From NCBI RefSeq assembly GCF_013623775.1, contig NZ_JABFAM010000007.1, positions 310,001 to 374,000 on the forward strand: a stretch of 64,000 nt of DNA, given 5' to 3'. The position numbers and the translations under genes are program-made. This stretch comes from Rufibacter sp. XAAS-G3-1. GTDB lineage: Bacteria > Bacteroidota > Bacteroidia > Cytophagales > Hymenobacteraceae. Shown here in pieces: positions 9,213-17,701 of this stretch. The notes beneath the pieces were generated by a model, which did not search any database, had not been told where the DNA came from, and saw only the letters and a program-made list of their open reading frames with translations. Within the stretch, counting starts at the first letter, position 1; the number at the start of each line of letters is the position of its first letter.

Positions 9213-10751
9213 ATGAAAAGATTTATAAAAGCTTCAATGAATGTACTGGTGGCAACCGGCCTGGTGGTGATTAGCTCCTGTGACGAATTTCTGGACGTAA
9301 ACACCAGCCCAAATAACTTGCCTACTTCAGGGGTGCAGTACATACTTCCTGGTTCAGAGCTGGGGGTAGGCTTTGTGATGGGGAACACCATTCAGCTCGT
9401 GAGTTCATTGTGGGTGCAGCAGATGGCGGGCACCGGTACCCAGTCAGACCCTTATGACCGGTACAGCATTGGGCCTGCAGAACTGGACAATGAGTGGACG
9501 GTGATGTACTCCAATCTGCTGGATGATTTACAGCAAGTGAAGGTACAGGGGCGGGAAGAAGGAAACTTCGTCCATGCGGGCATGGCGGGAATTCTACAGG
9601 CGTATGTGTGGGCCGTTACCACTGATATATGGGGAGACGTACCTTTCTCACAAGCGCTTAACATTGAAGGATCGGCTACCCCGGCGTATGATCCGCAGCA
9701 ACATATTTATGCGGGAATCATTACCATCTTAAACGAGGCAGCGGCCGATCTGAACAAGACGAACGCGATTCCTGCAGGGGAAGGTGATTTGATATACGGC
9801 GGGAATATTGATAAATGGACTAGGGTGGCCAATTCTATAAAACTGAAACTTTACGTCCAGAGCCGAAAAAAAGACGCAGCCAATGCCACCGCCCGGATAA
9901 ATGAACTGATCACCCAGAACAAGTTCATCGCCTCCAACGCTGATAATTTCAACGTGCCTTTTTTCGCCTCCTCCGGTGCCCAGAACCCCTTGTATCAGTA
10001 CAATCACTTGACTAGGCCTAACGACATGATTGCCAGCACGCGGTTTCTGGATTCTATGCGGGTGCTCAATGATCCACGGTTGCCAGCCATTCTCACCCAG
10101 ACGGGAACCAGCGCGGCCACGCGTACTTATATAGGGTACGAAAACGGAGCCCATACTCTCTTGAACTTTACTTCGCCTAACCGGTCCCGGTGGGGACTGT
10201 ATATAGTGGGTAGGGGGCAGACAAACCTAGACGGAACCATCAATGTAGCCGCAGCGAACGACCAGGCTCCCATGCGCCTCATTACCTCTTACATGGTGTA
10301 CTACTGGCTGGCGGAAGCCGCTCTTACCCTGGGCACCACGGGTGATCCGGCGGCACTGTACCGTCAGGCATTGGAGGCGAATTTCAGTGACATCTCCACA
10401 TTCTTGGGGGCCACTTACACTCCTGCCAACTTTGCGGCAGATGCCCAGGCCTATACAAACTCCCGGGTGGCCGCCTTCAATGCAAAACCAACCGCCGAAG
10501 GAAAGCTGAACGTGCTGATTAGGGACAAATGGGTGTCTTCGGCTGGTAATGCCTACGAGGCCTACAACGATTACCGGCGTACCGGTTACCCCAGGTTGGC
10601 ATTGCCGCAGAATGCGCTGGTAGGCGTGAACAGAATCCCAACCAGATGGCCCTACGCCCTTAGCGAGCTGCAGGCCAATAGAGATAATATTCCTGCGGGG
10701 CTTGACGTGTATCCGGCGGGCTTCTTGGTTCCTGTTTGGTGGATGCAGTAA
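9213..10751 (+). CDS. SusD/RagB family nutrient-binding lipoprotein
   Basis: A 512-residue surface lipoprotein that caps the SusC barrel and binds its ligand. The lipobox VISSC puts the acylated cysteine at residue 23, after a short basic and hydrophobic signal. The next residues (DEFLDVNTSPNN) are typical of the SusD group, and the closing segment VYPAGFLVPVWWMQ resembles the end of the SusD/RagB-2 branch. Length is normal. It lies 20 bases after the SusC gene and should be co-transcribed with it. A 160-bp foldback element begins two bases after its stop codon. Confidence 0.93.
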   Translation: MKRFIKASMNVLVATGLVVISSCDEFLDVNTSPNNLPTSGVQYILPGSELGVGFVMGNTIQLVSSLWVQQMAGTGTQSDPYDRYSIGPAELDNEWTVMYSNLLDDLQQVKVQGREEGNFVHAGMAGILQAYVWAVTTDIWGDVPFSQALNIEGSATPAYDPQQHIYAGIITILNEAAADLNKTNAIPAGEGDLIYGGNIDKWTRVANSIKLKLYVQSRKKDAANATARINELITQNKFIASNADNFNVPFFASSGAQNPLYQYNHLTRPNDMIASTRFLDSMRVLNDPRLPAILTQTGTSAATRTYIGYENGAHTLLNFTSPNRSRWGLYIVGRGQTNLDGTINVAAANDQAPMRLITSYMVYYWLAEAALTLGTTGDPAALYRQALEANFSDISTFLGATYTPANFAADAQAYTNSRVAAFNAKPTAEGKLNVLIRDKWVSSAGNAYEAYNDYRRTGYPRLALPQNALVGVNRIPTRWPYALSELQANRDNIPAGLDVYPAGFLVPVWWMQ

Positions 10752-10753
10752 CA

Positions 10754-10913
10754 TAAGTAGCAGGACAAATTAAACTATCTATTTTGTTTTCCTGAAAGGA
10801 TCTTGTGGGCGAACTGGAAAAGCGGTAGATAAACGCCATTGCCGTTCGCCACCGAGATTCTTTCAGGAGGACAAGGAGAGAAAAAGATATAGCTATTACT
10901 GTTCAATCACTTA
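10754..10913 (+). repeat. 160-bp foldback element, family B, diverged copy next to the susD stop codon
   Basis: Begins TAAGTAGCAGGACAAATTA two bases after the susD TAA and ends ...CAATCACTTA. It has the same length (160 bp) and internal plan as copies at 19631-19790 and 56170-56329: terminal inverted repeat, a GGATCTT arm, a GCGAAC/GTTCGC centre and an AGGAGGACAA arm. Similarity to the other two copies is clear at the ends and centre but diluted between. Confidence 0.65.
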
Positions 10914-10937
10914 GTAGACCTAACTCCTTAGAAAGAT

Positions 10938-11522
10938 ATGAAAATCAAAAAAATATACCTGGGATTTCTTAGCATGGCGCTTGTAGCCCTTAGTGCATGT
11001 GAAAATGATGAATATGACGGGCTTCTGAACCCAGACCCAGCTCCTGCGGCGGCCATCACCTTTCCGCAGGCCGTGGAGTCAAACGGCGTGGCGCGTATGG
11101 AGGACAATGCCTACATCATCAAGCAAAACTCTATTGCGGCGGGGCAGATTTCTGTCCAGCTAAAGGTGCCAGAAGGCAGAACCATCCAGGAATTGACGAG
11201 TGTGACAGGCCAACGTTTCCGAAACGGCACCCCAACCGCTCCAAATTACAGCCCAACGGTACCTACAACGGCGGCCAACCTGGTTCCAAATGCGCCTATC
11301 CACCTAAACACAGCCGGTAATCTGCCAACTACTTTGACCGGGGCACCCGGCAACATGGTTACCTATACTATTTCTACCGCAAACTTCCCGGCAGTGCTGA
11401 CCGATGCTCAAATGCCTACCTTAGCCGTAGGTGATGTCATTCGGCTTTTCTTTAGGGTACGGGTAGATAATACTACTCAGGAGCAGCGAGCCATTGAAGT
11501 AAGGGTTTACATCACCGGTTGA
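10938..11522 (+). CDS. Lipoprotein of unknown function, third gene of the SusC/SusD locus
   Basis: A 194-residue protein with a clear lipoprotein signal (LVALSAC, acylated Cys21) followed by an acidic, Pro/Ala-rich linker (NDEYDGLLNPDPAPAAA). The rest is rich in Thr, Pro, Val and Asn, consistent with a beta-sandwich exposed on the cell surface. Genes in this position next to a SusC/SusD pair often encode accessory ligand-binding lipoproteins; that role is inference from context only. I do not recognise the family. It is separated from susD by 186 bases, most of which is a mobile-type foldback element, and is followed by a strong terminator. Confidence 0.75.
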   Translation: MKIKKIYLGFLSMALVALSACENDEYDGLLNPDPAPAAAITFPQAVESNGVARMEDNAYIIKQNSIAAGQISVQLKVPEGRTIQELTSVTGQRFRNGTPTAPNYSPTVPTTAANLVPNAPIHLNTAGNLPTTLTGAPGNMVTYTISTANFPAVLTDAQMPTLAVGDVIRLFFRVRVDNTTQEQRAIEVRVYITG

Positions 11523-11537
11523 CTCTTGGCATCAATC

Positions 11538-11581
11538 AAAAACGGAACGCCTTGCAGTTCATGGCAAGGCGTTCCGTTTTT
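11538..11581 (+). terminator. Intrinsic terminator after the SusC/SusD/lipoprotein operon
   Basis: A 17-bp perfect stem, AAAAACGGAACGCCTTG with its complement ending CCGTTTTT, around a 10-base loop, 15 bases after the stop codon. The A-run and T-run on either side make it bidirectional. Confidence 0.85.
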
Positions 11582-11612
11582 AGGCTGTTTTCCCGAAACT
11601 GGCTTAAAAGCA

Positions 11613-11690
11613 GTTCTCAACTCAGAACCCAGGACTCAGAACTCAGGACTGAGAACCCAGGACTCAGAACTCAGAACTCAGGACTGAGAA
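11613..11690 (+). repeat. Heptanucleotide-type repeat block (ACTCAGA / ACTCAGG / ACTGAGA units)
   Basis: About 78 bases of interleaved, imperfect 7-base units lying between a terminator hairpin and the 3' end of the YrdC-family gene (stop at 11694). The units are the complement of the CCTGAGT repeat at 5050-5112. Units occur in both orientations, so the block can fold back on itself. Confidence 0.75.
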
Positions 11691-11693
11691 TTT

Positions 11694-12323
11694 CTACAGA
11701 AATTCTTCAATAACACCCGCTCCCTGGCGCAACACGTCAAATTCGTCGTTTTCGCAGTTGACCACCGTGGACGCCACGTTGTTGCCGAACCCGCCGTCAA
11801 TGACCAAATCTACCAGATGGCGGTATTTCTCATAGATCAGTTCCGGGTCAGTGGTATACTCCACCACTTCGTCTTCATCATGGATGGAAGTGGAAACAAT
11901 GGGGTTGCCCAGTTCCCGTACCAGCGACAGGGAAATGTTGTTGTCCGGAATCCGGATGCCCACCGTTTCCTTTCTTTTGCCGCCTACCTTGGGTACTCTG
12001 CTGCTGGCCTCCAGCACAAATGTGAACGGGCCCGGCAGGGCCTTCTTCATCACCTTGTAGGTTTGGGTGGAGATTTTGGCGTAATCTGAGATGTGGGTGA
12101 GGTCATGGCAAATAAACGAAAGATGCGCCTTGGCCGGGTTGATGCCCCGTAGCTGGCACAGCCGCTCCACGGCCCGGGCGTTATGAATGTCGCAGCCCAA
12201 GCCATAGATGGTGTCTGTAGGATAAATGACCAAACCTCCTTTTCTTAGAACTTCCACTGCCTGGGCAATGGCTTTGGGTTGCGGGTTGTCTGGGTGTATT
12301 CTTAGGAGCGTAGCCTGTGCCAT
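11694..12323 (-). CDS. L-threonylcarbamoyladenylate synthase family protein (Sua5/YciO/YrdC)
   Basis: A 209-residue cytoplasmic protein of the family that makes threonylcarbamoyl-AMP for the t6A37 modification of tRNA. The YrdC fold is seen in GGLVIYPTDTIYGLGCD (about 29-45), the LPGPFTFVLEAS stretch near 95-106, GIRIPDN near 123-129, and PIVSTSIH near 142-149. The AHLSFICHDL segment resembles the YciO branch more than the TsaC branch, and it lacks the extra Sua5 C-terminal domain. The family assignment is firm. Whether this is the enzyme for t6A or a YciO paralogue is open. Confidence 0.88.
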   Translation of the reverse strand: MAQATLLRIHPDNPQPKAIAQAVEVLRKGGLVIYPTDTIYGLGCDIHNARAVERLCQLRGINPAKAHLSFICHDLTHISDYAKISTQTYKVMKKALPGPFTFVLEASSRVPKVGGKRKETVGIRIPDNNISLSLVRELGNPIVSTSIHDEDEVVEYTTDPELIYEKYRHLVDLVIDGGFGNNVASTVVNCENDEFDVLRQGAGVIEEFL

Positions 12324-12604
12324 GGGTTTAATGTGCTAATGGGTGAAAGTGCAAATATGCTGTTTCGTGAATGGGGTAACAAGTCAAGACAGATTCACGC
12401 AAAGACAGTTGAAAGCACAGCTTTTTGAGTCTGAACTTCCTGTCATCATTCAACCCATACGCTTAAACGTAAATTTGCGTTTTTAAGCTGATTTGTAGAA
12501 AATGAGTTAAAAGCAGGAGGTACATACCTTTTGCGCTAGCAAAAGGATGTCTTTCTAATGAATTAGCACCTCTGCACATTTCCCCATTAGCACATTAAAT
12601 TTGT

Positions 12605-12612
12605 ACCTTTGC
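12605..12612 (+). promoter_or_regulatory. Candidate -7 box (TACCTTTG) directly ahead of mltG
   Basis: TAnnTTTG match ending five bases before the ATG at 12618. With the usual spacing, transcription would start at or next to the start codon, so the mRNA may be leaderless. Confidence 0.5.
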
Positions 12613-12617
12613 TTACT

Positions 12618-13706
12618 ATGTCAGAACAAAACATACCTGTCAGGCGTGGCCCCAGAGGGTCGCGTACGCCCCGTAAGACAAGCAAGTGGACTTATGTCCT
12701 GGTGCTGCTGATGTTCCTTTTCGTTTGCTTCTCTTACTATGCCTACCAGATTGTCTATACCGCTAACGTGGAAAACAAGGGAGAACCGGTGTATGTGCTC
12801 ATTCCCAACGGGGCCACCTATGAGCAGGCCATGGATTCTATTGACGCCAAAAAAGTAGTCATTGACCGGCTGTCGCTCAGGTTCATGGCCAAACTGATGG
12901 ACTACCCCGAGCTGGTGAAACCCGGCCGCTATGAGTTAAAAGATGGCCTGACCAACTACAGACTCATCGCCAAACTCCGCTCCGGCGACCAAGACCCCGT
13001 AAAGCTGACGTACACCAACGTGCGCCTGAAAAAAGACCTCGCCCAGAAACTGAGCACCTTCATCAGTGCCTCGCCCGCTGAGATTGATTCTTTGCTCAAC
13101 AGCCCCTCGTTCACCAAGCAGTTGGGCTTTGACACCACCACCATCCTCACCATGTTCATCCCCAATACCTATGAGATGTACTGGACTACTTCGGCCCCAG
13201 ACATGATGAAGCGCATGAAAAAGGAATACGACAATTTTTGGACCGAGGAGCGCAAAGCCAAAGCGCAGGACGTGGGGCTTTCGCAGAAAGAGGTGTCTAT
13301 TTTGGCTTCTATTGTGCAGGCCGAGCAATCTGTGCATGCCGATGAGCGGCCCCGCATTGCCGGGGTGTACCTGAACCGCCTGGAACGCAACATGCCCCTG
13401 CAAGCCGACCCCACCGTGGTGTTCGCCACCGGTGACTTTACCATTCGGCGGGTGCTCAACGTGCACCTGAGAACCCCGTCACCGTACAATACTTACCTGA
13501 ACAAAGGCTTGCCGCCGGGGCCTATCAATCTGCCGTCCATCACGTCCATCAACGCTGTCCTGAACCCCGAGGAACACGAATACTTGTATTTTTGCGCCAA
13601 GGAAGACTTCTCGGGCTACCACGCCTTTGCGGTGACCGAAGCAGAGCATCGGCGGAACGCCCAGCGGTTCCACGCGGCCATGAACCAGCGCAACATCATG
13701 CGGTAA
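12618..13706 (+). CDS. mltG: Endolytic murein transglycosylase MltG (YceG-like)
   Basis: Cleaves newly made peptidoglycan strands and so limits glycan chain length. It is anchored in the inner membrane with its catalytic domain outside. The 362-residue protein has a basic N-terminus, one membrane segment (about 23-43), a LysM-like region, and the YceG domain with ILASIVQAEQ (carrying the catalytic Glu), IAGVYLNRLERNMPLQADPTV, SPYNTYLNKGLPPGPI and YLYFCA. All are in the expected order. Start is the ATG at 12618; the TTG nine bases earlier lies inside the promoter box. A GTTTT-type hairpin follows seven bases after the stop. Confidence 0.93.
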   Translation: MSEQNIPVRRGPRGSRTPRKTSKWTYVLVLLMFLFVCFSYYAYQIVYTANVENKGEPVYVLIPNGATYEQAMDSIDAKKVVIDRLSLRFMAKLMDYPELVKPGRYELKDGLTNYRLIAKLRSGDQDPVKLTYTNVRLKKDLAQKLSTFISASPAEIDSLLNSPSFTKQLGFDTTTILTMFIPNTYEMYWTTSAPDMMKRMKKEYDNFWTEERKAKAQDVGLSQKEVSILASIVQAEQSVHADERPRIAGVYLNRLERNMPLQADPTVVFATGDFTIRRVLNVHLRTPSPYNTYLNKGLPPGPINLPSITSINAVLNPEEHEYLYFCAKEDFSGYHAFAVTEAEHRRNAQRFHAAMNQRNIMR

Positions 13707-13712
13707 GACCTG

Positions 13713-13750
13713 GGTTTTGAGCCTGTTTTCTGGAAATGGGCTTCAAAACG
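13713..13750 (+). repeat. GTTTT-type hairpin (family P1) after mltG
   Basis: GGTTTTGAGCCTGTTTTC opposite GGGCTTCAAAACG, seven bases after the mltG stop. A second inverted repeat, AACCCTCCAT/ATGGAGGGTT, follows at 13755-13795. Together they probably end transcription. Confidence 0.65.
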
Positions 13751-13906
13751 CATAAACCCTCCATTTTTCCTGTCAGGAGGATGAAATGGAGGGTTAATCT
13801 GACCGTATACTTACCTCAACGTTAGATCTTCGTTTCCTTCTCCTGTTTAAGGGCCGTTTTCTTGAAAACACCGCCAAAACGGAGACTGTCGCTAAAAAGA
13901 AAAACT

Positions 13907-14320
13907 GTGTTTACATCAGAAGTACAGATTCGCGTGCGCTACGCCGAAACCGACCAGATGGGCTACGTCTACTACGGGAACTACGGCGCTTACTATGAAG
14001 TGGCCCGTACCGAGACGTTTAGGCAGTTGGGCATCAACTACAAAGAGATGGAGGCCCAGGGCGTGATGATGCCGGTGCTGGAACTTAGGTGCAAGTACAT
14101 AAGGCCCGCCCGCTATGATGATCTGCTCACCGTCAGGCTGCTTCTAAAGACGAAACCCCAGGGAGCCCGCATCAAATTTGAATACGAGGTGTACAATGAG
14201 GCGCAGGAACTTCTGAACATTGGCGAAACGGTGATGGTGTTTGTTGCCATGAAAAGTAGTAGGCCCACGGCTATTCCGGCGTATATTCATGAGAAGATAG
14301 CCCCGCATTTTACCGCATGA
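13907..14320 (+). CDS. Acyl-CoA thioesterase, YbgC-like (4-hydroxybenzoyl-CoA thioesterase fold)
   Basis: A hotdog-fold thioesterase that hydrolyses acyl-CoA in the cytoplasm. VRYAETDQMGYVYYGNY (about 8-24) holds the conserved Asp and the glycine/Asn/Tyr pattern of the YbgC/FadM group, and YYEVARTETFRQLGI and CKYIRPARYDD follow as expected. I prefer the GTG at 13907 (137 residues) because the earlier TTG at 13862 sits inside an intergenic GTTTT-type hairpin (CCGTTTTCTTGAAAACACC). With the TTG the protein would be 152 residues. Its TGA overlaps the ATG of the next gene in ATGA, so translation of the two is coupled. Confidence 0.85.
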   Translation: MFTSEVQIRVRYAETDQMGYVYYGNYGAYYEVARTETFRQLGINYKEMEAQGVMMPVLELRCKYIRPARYDDLLTVRLLLKTKPQGARIKFEYEVYNEAQELLNIGETVMVFVAMKSSRPTAIPAYIHEKIAPHFTA

Positions 14321-15246
14321 GCCTGACCCAGCGCCTGCACGAGTACCGGTGGTACCGGAAATTCATCATTCTCTTGAAACGGCTGCGTTTTGGGGAGGAC
14401 CGGGTGTCTGTGTACCATGTGCTCAAGGTGATGCTGGACGAGCTGAAGATGGACTCGCTCACTAAACGGTCTTCGTACATGGCCTTCAACTTTACGCTGG
14501 CTATTTTCCCCACCATCATCTTCCTGTTTACGCTCATTCCCTACATTCCCATAGGCAACCTGGACCGTGATATCCTCATTTTGTTAGGTGATATGATGCC
14601 CGCCGAAATCTACGTGGTGGCCGCTGATACCATTGAAGACATTGTGAACAAACCGCGCGGGGGCTTGCTGTCCTTCGGTTTTCTTTTTGCGCTGGTGCTG
14701 TCTACCAACGGGATCATGAGTTTGATGGATGCCTTTGATAAGAAATACAAGACCTTTAGGAGACGCACGTACCTGCGCAAACGCGTGATTGCCACCTTGC
14801 TGACCATCGCCCTGGCGCTGATTCTGTTTCTGGCCATTGCGGCCATCTTCTTCGGGACGTATATTCTGGATGCGCTGGTCTTTTATGAGATCGTCACAGA
14901 ATCCTTCACCTACGGGCTGATTGTCTCCGTGAAATATGTGGCGGTGGTGCTGCTGTTCTTTCTGGCCACGTCCATGATCTACTATTATGTGCCGGCGGTA
15001 CATGACAAGTGGCCGTTCGTCTCGGCGGGTTCTGTGGTAGCCACGGTGCTCATTTTTCTGGTTTCCTGGCTATTCTCGCTGTACATAGGCAAGTTTGACT
15101 CTTACAATAAGTTCTACGGTTCCATAGGCGCCCTTATTGGTTTAATGGTCTGGCTGGACTTTGTGTGCATGAGTTTGATTGTGGGGTTTGAGGTGAACAT
15201 CAGCATAGACGCGTTGACCAAACGCCTGGTAAGAGGGAAGGTATAG
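14317..15246 (+). CDS. YihY/virulence factor BrkB family membrane protein
   Basis: An inner-membrane protein with about six hydrophobic helices (roughly residues 50-70, 110-130, 155-185, 200-225, 235-255 and 270-300). YihY-family features include KRSSYMAFNFTLAIFP near 50-65, LLSFGFLFALVLSTNG near 108-123 and a final GSIGALIGLMVWLD segment. Function is unproven despite old links to tRNA processing and efflux. The gene overlaps the thioesterase stop by four bases. A second family member lies at 52396-53334, but the two differ widely. Confidence 0.88.
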   Translation: MSLTQRLHEYRWYRKFIILLKRLRFGEDRVSVYHVLKVMLDELKMDSLTKRSSYMAFNFTLAIFPTIIFLFTLIPYIPIGNLDRDILILLGDMMPAEIYVVAADTIEDIVNKPRGGLLSFGFLFALVLSTNGIMSLMDAFDKKYKTFRRRTYLRKRVIATLLTIALALILFLAIAAIFFGTYILDALVFYEIVTESFTYGLIVSVKYVAVVLLFFLATSMIYYYVPAVHDKWPFVSAGSVVATVLIFLVSWLFSLYIGKFDSYNKFYGSIGALIGLMVWLDFVCMSLIVGFEVNISIDALTKRLVRGKV

Positions 15247-15249
15247 GGT

Positions 15250-15285
15250 GTTTTAGGCCTGTTTTCGGGAAAACAGGCCTAAAAC
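15250..15285 (+). repeat. Perfect GTTTT-type hairpin (family P1) after the YihY gene
   Basis: GTTTTAGGCCTGTTTT, a CGGG loop and its exact complement: 16-bp arms, three bases after the stop codon. It is the cleanest short form of the family and a probable terminator. Confidence 0.8.
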
Positions 15286-15425
15286 AGTTGTCACTTCATG
15301 CTCTGAAAGAACGAGAGTAGACCTCATTGAAAAATAATTTGAGTTCTAGAAACATGGTTTTCAGGGCGTAAGCTGTTTTAACGGCGTGTTTTACCAGAAA
15401 AAAGCGAAAAATGCGTGCCTGGTAC

Positions 15426-15456
15426 TTGACAGGAACCCTTCTACCCCTTACTTTTG
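15426..15456 (+). promoter_or_regulatory. Promoter of tRNA-Ser (TTG, then TACTTTTG)
   Basis: TTG at 15426-15428 and TACTTTTG at 15449-15456, separated by 20 bases, match the Bacteroidota -33/-7 promoter. The tRNA begins 11 bases after the -7 box. Confidence 0.7.
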
Positions 15457-15466
15457 TGTCACATTT

Positions 15467-15551
15467 AGAGAGATGGCAGAGTGGTCGATTGCGGCGGTCT
15501 TGAAAACCGTTGACCTTTGCGGGTCCGGGGGTTCGAATCCCTCTCTCTCTG
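15467..15551 (+). tRNA. tRNA-Ser, anticodon UGA
   Basis: An 85-nt type II tRNA. The acceptor arms AGAGAGA and TCTCTCT pair fully. The anticodon loop CTTGAAA, on a GCGGT/ACCGT stem, gives UGA, and the T arm is GGGGG-TTCGAAT-CCCTC. A long variable arm sits between, as in tRNA-Ser. The discriminator base is G, and CCA is not encoded. The ORF that runs antisense across it is spurious. Confidence 0.95.
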
Positions 15552-15564
15552 CAAGTGAATAGAT

Positions 15565-15597
15565 AAAAGCCCTGTAAGTTTACTTACAGGGCTTTTT
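15565..15597 (+). terminator. Terminator of tRNA-Ser
   Basis: AAAAGCCCTGTAAG and CTTACAGGGCTTTT form a 14-bp stem with a four-base loop, followed by more T residues, 13 bases after the tRNA. Confidence 0.85.
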
Positions 15598-15598
15598 G

Positions 15599-15932
15599 TT
15601 TGGGGTTCGGACATATATCGGACCCGTTTAGGTTCGCATGTTTTCGCTTCTAAGGAAGATGAAACAGGGTTATTGGGATGAGATGGAAGAGAAGCAGAGG
15701 TAATTCTGAAGCGCTTCTGATCGCTTAGCCCGTAGTAGTGCAGGCCGTTTACTTGGGTAGTTATCTCGCGCGTAACTCCCAAGCAACACCTTTGCGGCTA
15801 TTCTTACACCATCAGCCTTTGTAGACCTCAGCCTTAGAAGGAAATCACTCATAGTCAAAAAGGGTTCTCTGGGGAGAAAGCATCTTTGGCCCAGAGTACC
15901 CTTTTCTTCTGATCTTACTTTGATGGCACTTA
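15599..15932. other. Gene-free stretch between tRNA-Ser and the Gfo/Idh/MocA gene
   Basis: No convincing gene. A 62-codon ORF on the minus strand (15670-15858) begins MSDFLLRLRSTKADG, faintly like the first strand of a tyrosine recombinase N-terminus, but the similarity is too weak to call. A position next to a tRNA gene would fit an old integration event. Confidence 0.35.
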
Positions 15933-17108
15933 TCAGGAAATGGCGACCCGTTTTCCTCCTAACCTGGCAGATTCATAAATGGCCATCAAAATTTTTACGT
16001 CCCGCAAACCCATCTCACCGGGCACAATGGAGGGTTTGTTGTTTCTGAAGCTTTCGGCCTGGCCATCCATCTGTAGGGCCTGCTCAAAGATGTTGGGGTA
16101 GTTCATCTTGCCCTGGTTGGTTTCGCCTTGTTTGCCCTCATACCCGAAGGCAGGCCCCAGGCGCCACCAGCCTTTCTCCGCTTTGCCCTCCAGTAAATCC
16201 TCTCTCTGGGCGTAGCTGCTGTGGCATTCCGCAAGTACCCCATTGTCAAATTCCATCTGCCAACTGATGGATTGCTCCACTTCCTTGAATAATTCTGGCT
16301 TGGTCACCTCGCCAAACGTAGCGGTAACGGCAATGGGTGCTTTCCCCATGGTGTAACAAGCGGCCTGCACGCAGTAGATGCCCATATCCATGAGAGGCCC
16401 GCCGCCGGCGCGTTCTTGGTCTACCCGCCAACTGCCAGCTGATCTTTCGCCCATCTCAAAACCGTTATGCGCCCTAATGCTCTGCACTTTCCCAAAGACC
16501 TGTTTCTGTCCCAACTCCATTACACGTTGGTGGAAAGGGTCAAAGTACAGGCGGTAGCCAATAGCCAGTTGCACATTGTTCTGGCGGCAAGCCTCCAGCA
16601 TGCGTTGCGCGTCTGCCACCGACGTAGCCATTGGTTTCTCGCAGATCACGTGTTTCTTGGCTCTGGCCGCCCGTATGGTGTACTCGGCGTGCATGGCGTT
16701 GGGCAAGACCACGTACACAATATCAATGTCTTTGTTGTTGGCGATCTGGTCAAAGTTCTGGTAATTGTAAATGTTCTTGTCAGGGATGTTGTACTTGGTT
16801 TTCCAAGCCTCGGCTTTGGAAGGAGTACCGGTGACAATGCCCGCCAGATAGCAGTTCTTGGTTTCTTGCAACGCAGGGGCAAGCTGGTGGGTGCTGTACC
16901 CGCCAAGCCCCACCAGGGCAATCCCCAACTTCCGGTTTTGCTGACCGGCGTTCTCAGGGGGCCTTACTTGGCTAGAGGTAACATTCCCGGCCTGCTCAGA
17001 GCCGCAGGATAAGAGAGGAAAGCCAATGATAGAAGAACCTACGGTAAAGGTCAGTCCCTTCAGGAAAGTTCGGCGGCTATTGTTCTGTGGGTTGTCATTT
17101 GGTTTCAT
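15933..17108 (-). CDS. Gfo/Idh/MocA family oxidoreductase with Tat signal
   Basis: A 391-residue NAD(P)-dependent oxidoreductase of the glucose-fructose oxidoreductase type. The twin-arginine signal SRRTFLKGL (Arg12-Arg13), then a hydrophobic stretch ending in FPLLSCG, suggests export in folded form, perhaps as a lipoprotein on Cys35. The Rossmann motif is ALVGLGGYS near 63-71. The conserved EKP signature is CEKPMATS near 153-160. The middle AHNGFEMGERSAGSWRVD and GGGPLMDMGIYC segments are typical of this group. Substrate is probably a sugar or cyclitol but is not shown. It is monocistronic and faces away from the arsenic cluster. Confidence 0.88.
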   Translation of the reverse strand: MKPNDNPQNNSRRTFLKGLTFTVGSSIIGFPLLSCGSEQAGNVTSSQVRPPENAGQQNRKLGIALVGLGGYSTHQLAPALQETKNCYLAGIVTGTPSKAEAWKTKYNIPDKNIYNYQNFDQIANNKDIDIVYVVLPNAMHAEYTIRAARAKKHVICEKPMATSVADAQRMLEACRQNNVQLAIGYRLYFDPFHQRVMELGQKQVFGKVQSIRAHNGFEMGERSAGSWRVDQERAGGGPLMDMGIYCVQAACYTMGKAPIAVTATFGEVTKPELFKEVEQSISWQMEFDNGVLAECHSSYAQREDLLEGKAEKGWWRLGPAFGYEGKQGETNQGKMNYPNIFEQALQMDGQAESFRNNKPSIVPGEMGLRDVKILMAIYESARLGGKRVAIS

Positions 17109-17253
17109 GGGTGGGCAGACTGGTTATCTAAGAGAATAATTATGCATTGTTTTGATGTGTTTTGGGGGTACTTGTTATGGAGTAACCAACCCTCCATTCC
17201 CATCTCGGTTTCTTTTACGCATTGAATGCTTTTTTGTGTTTTAAAGCATTTCT

Positions 17254-17415
17254 TAAGCATATTTGAATTTCAGGTTTACAGGCGAAAACGGCCAGAGAAA
17301 CGTTTTGCGGAAGCGTTTTTTGAGCCGCGTAGCAGTGCTACGGGGCGACGCAACCGCGAACGCAGGTTCTTTCTATGGCCGTTTGCAGCGCAAAGATGAA
17401 ATGTAAACAGGCTCT
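17254..17415 (-). repeat. MITE-like element, family C, copy 2
   Basis: About 162 bp with ends AGCATATTTGAATTT and AAATGTAAACAGGCTCT, imperfect versions of the 17-bp ends of the copy at 60876-61040. The shared body includes GCAGCGCAAA.ATGAAAT and GCGGAAGCGTTTTT. This copy carries an extra GC-rich hairpin with arms CGTAGCA/TGCTACG near 17325-17341. Confidence 0.6.
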
Positions 17416-17499
17416 TAACCGGTTTTCTCGTCAGAGGCCAAGCTCCCCTTGATAAACAACCAAAGTGCACACTGTTTTCTTTCAAACAGGAAGCTGAAG

Positions 17500-17681
17500 C
17501 TGTTTAGAGTTTTCTGCCTGTTTTCATGAAAACGGGCAGAAAACGGCAGTACAAGCCGATGCTTACGGGAGTGTACAGCTAAGCCTTTGGTTTTTCACCT
17601 GTTTTCATAAAAACAACCTAAAATTGACGTTTGCCCCAGAGGAACTGCTCTAAATGCCGGTTGATGAAAAACTCAAAACAG
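17500..17681 (+). repeat. MITE-like element, family A, copy 2
   Basis: Left end CTGTTTAGAGTTTTC, right end GAAAAACTCAAAACAG. Two internal GTTTT-type hairpins (near 17510-17545 and 17588-17625) stand in the same order as in the copies at 3777 and 44103. It ends about 20 bases before the arsR operator. Confidence 0.75.
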
Positions 17682-17701
17682 CGCCAAAAGTAGCTTTTAA
17701 G

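Noticed and set aside
12936-13466. 176-codon ORF antisense to mltG
   Set aside because: It is a shadow of a GC-biased coding region. The His/Val/Gly-rich composition is typical of antisense frames, and mltG is intact.
15465-15782. 105-codon ORF antisense to tRNA-Ser
   Set aside because: Its end is the antisense translation of the tRNA, a common false ORF ([10 protein letters not shown] type).
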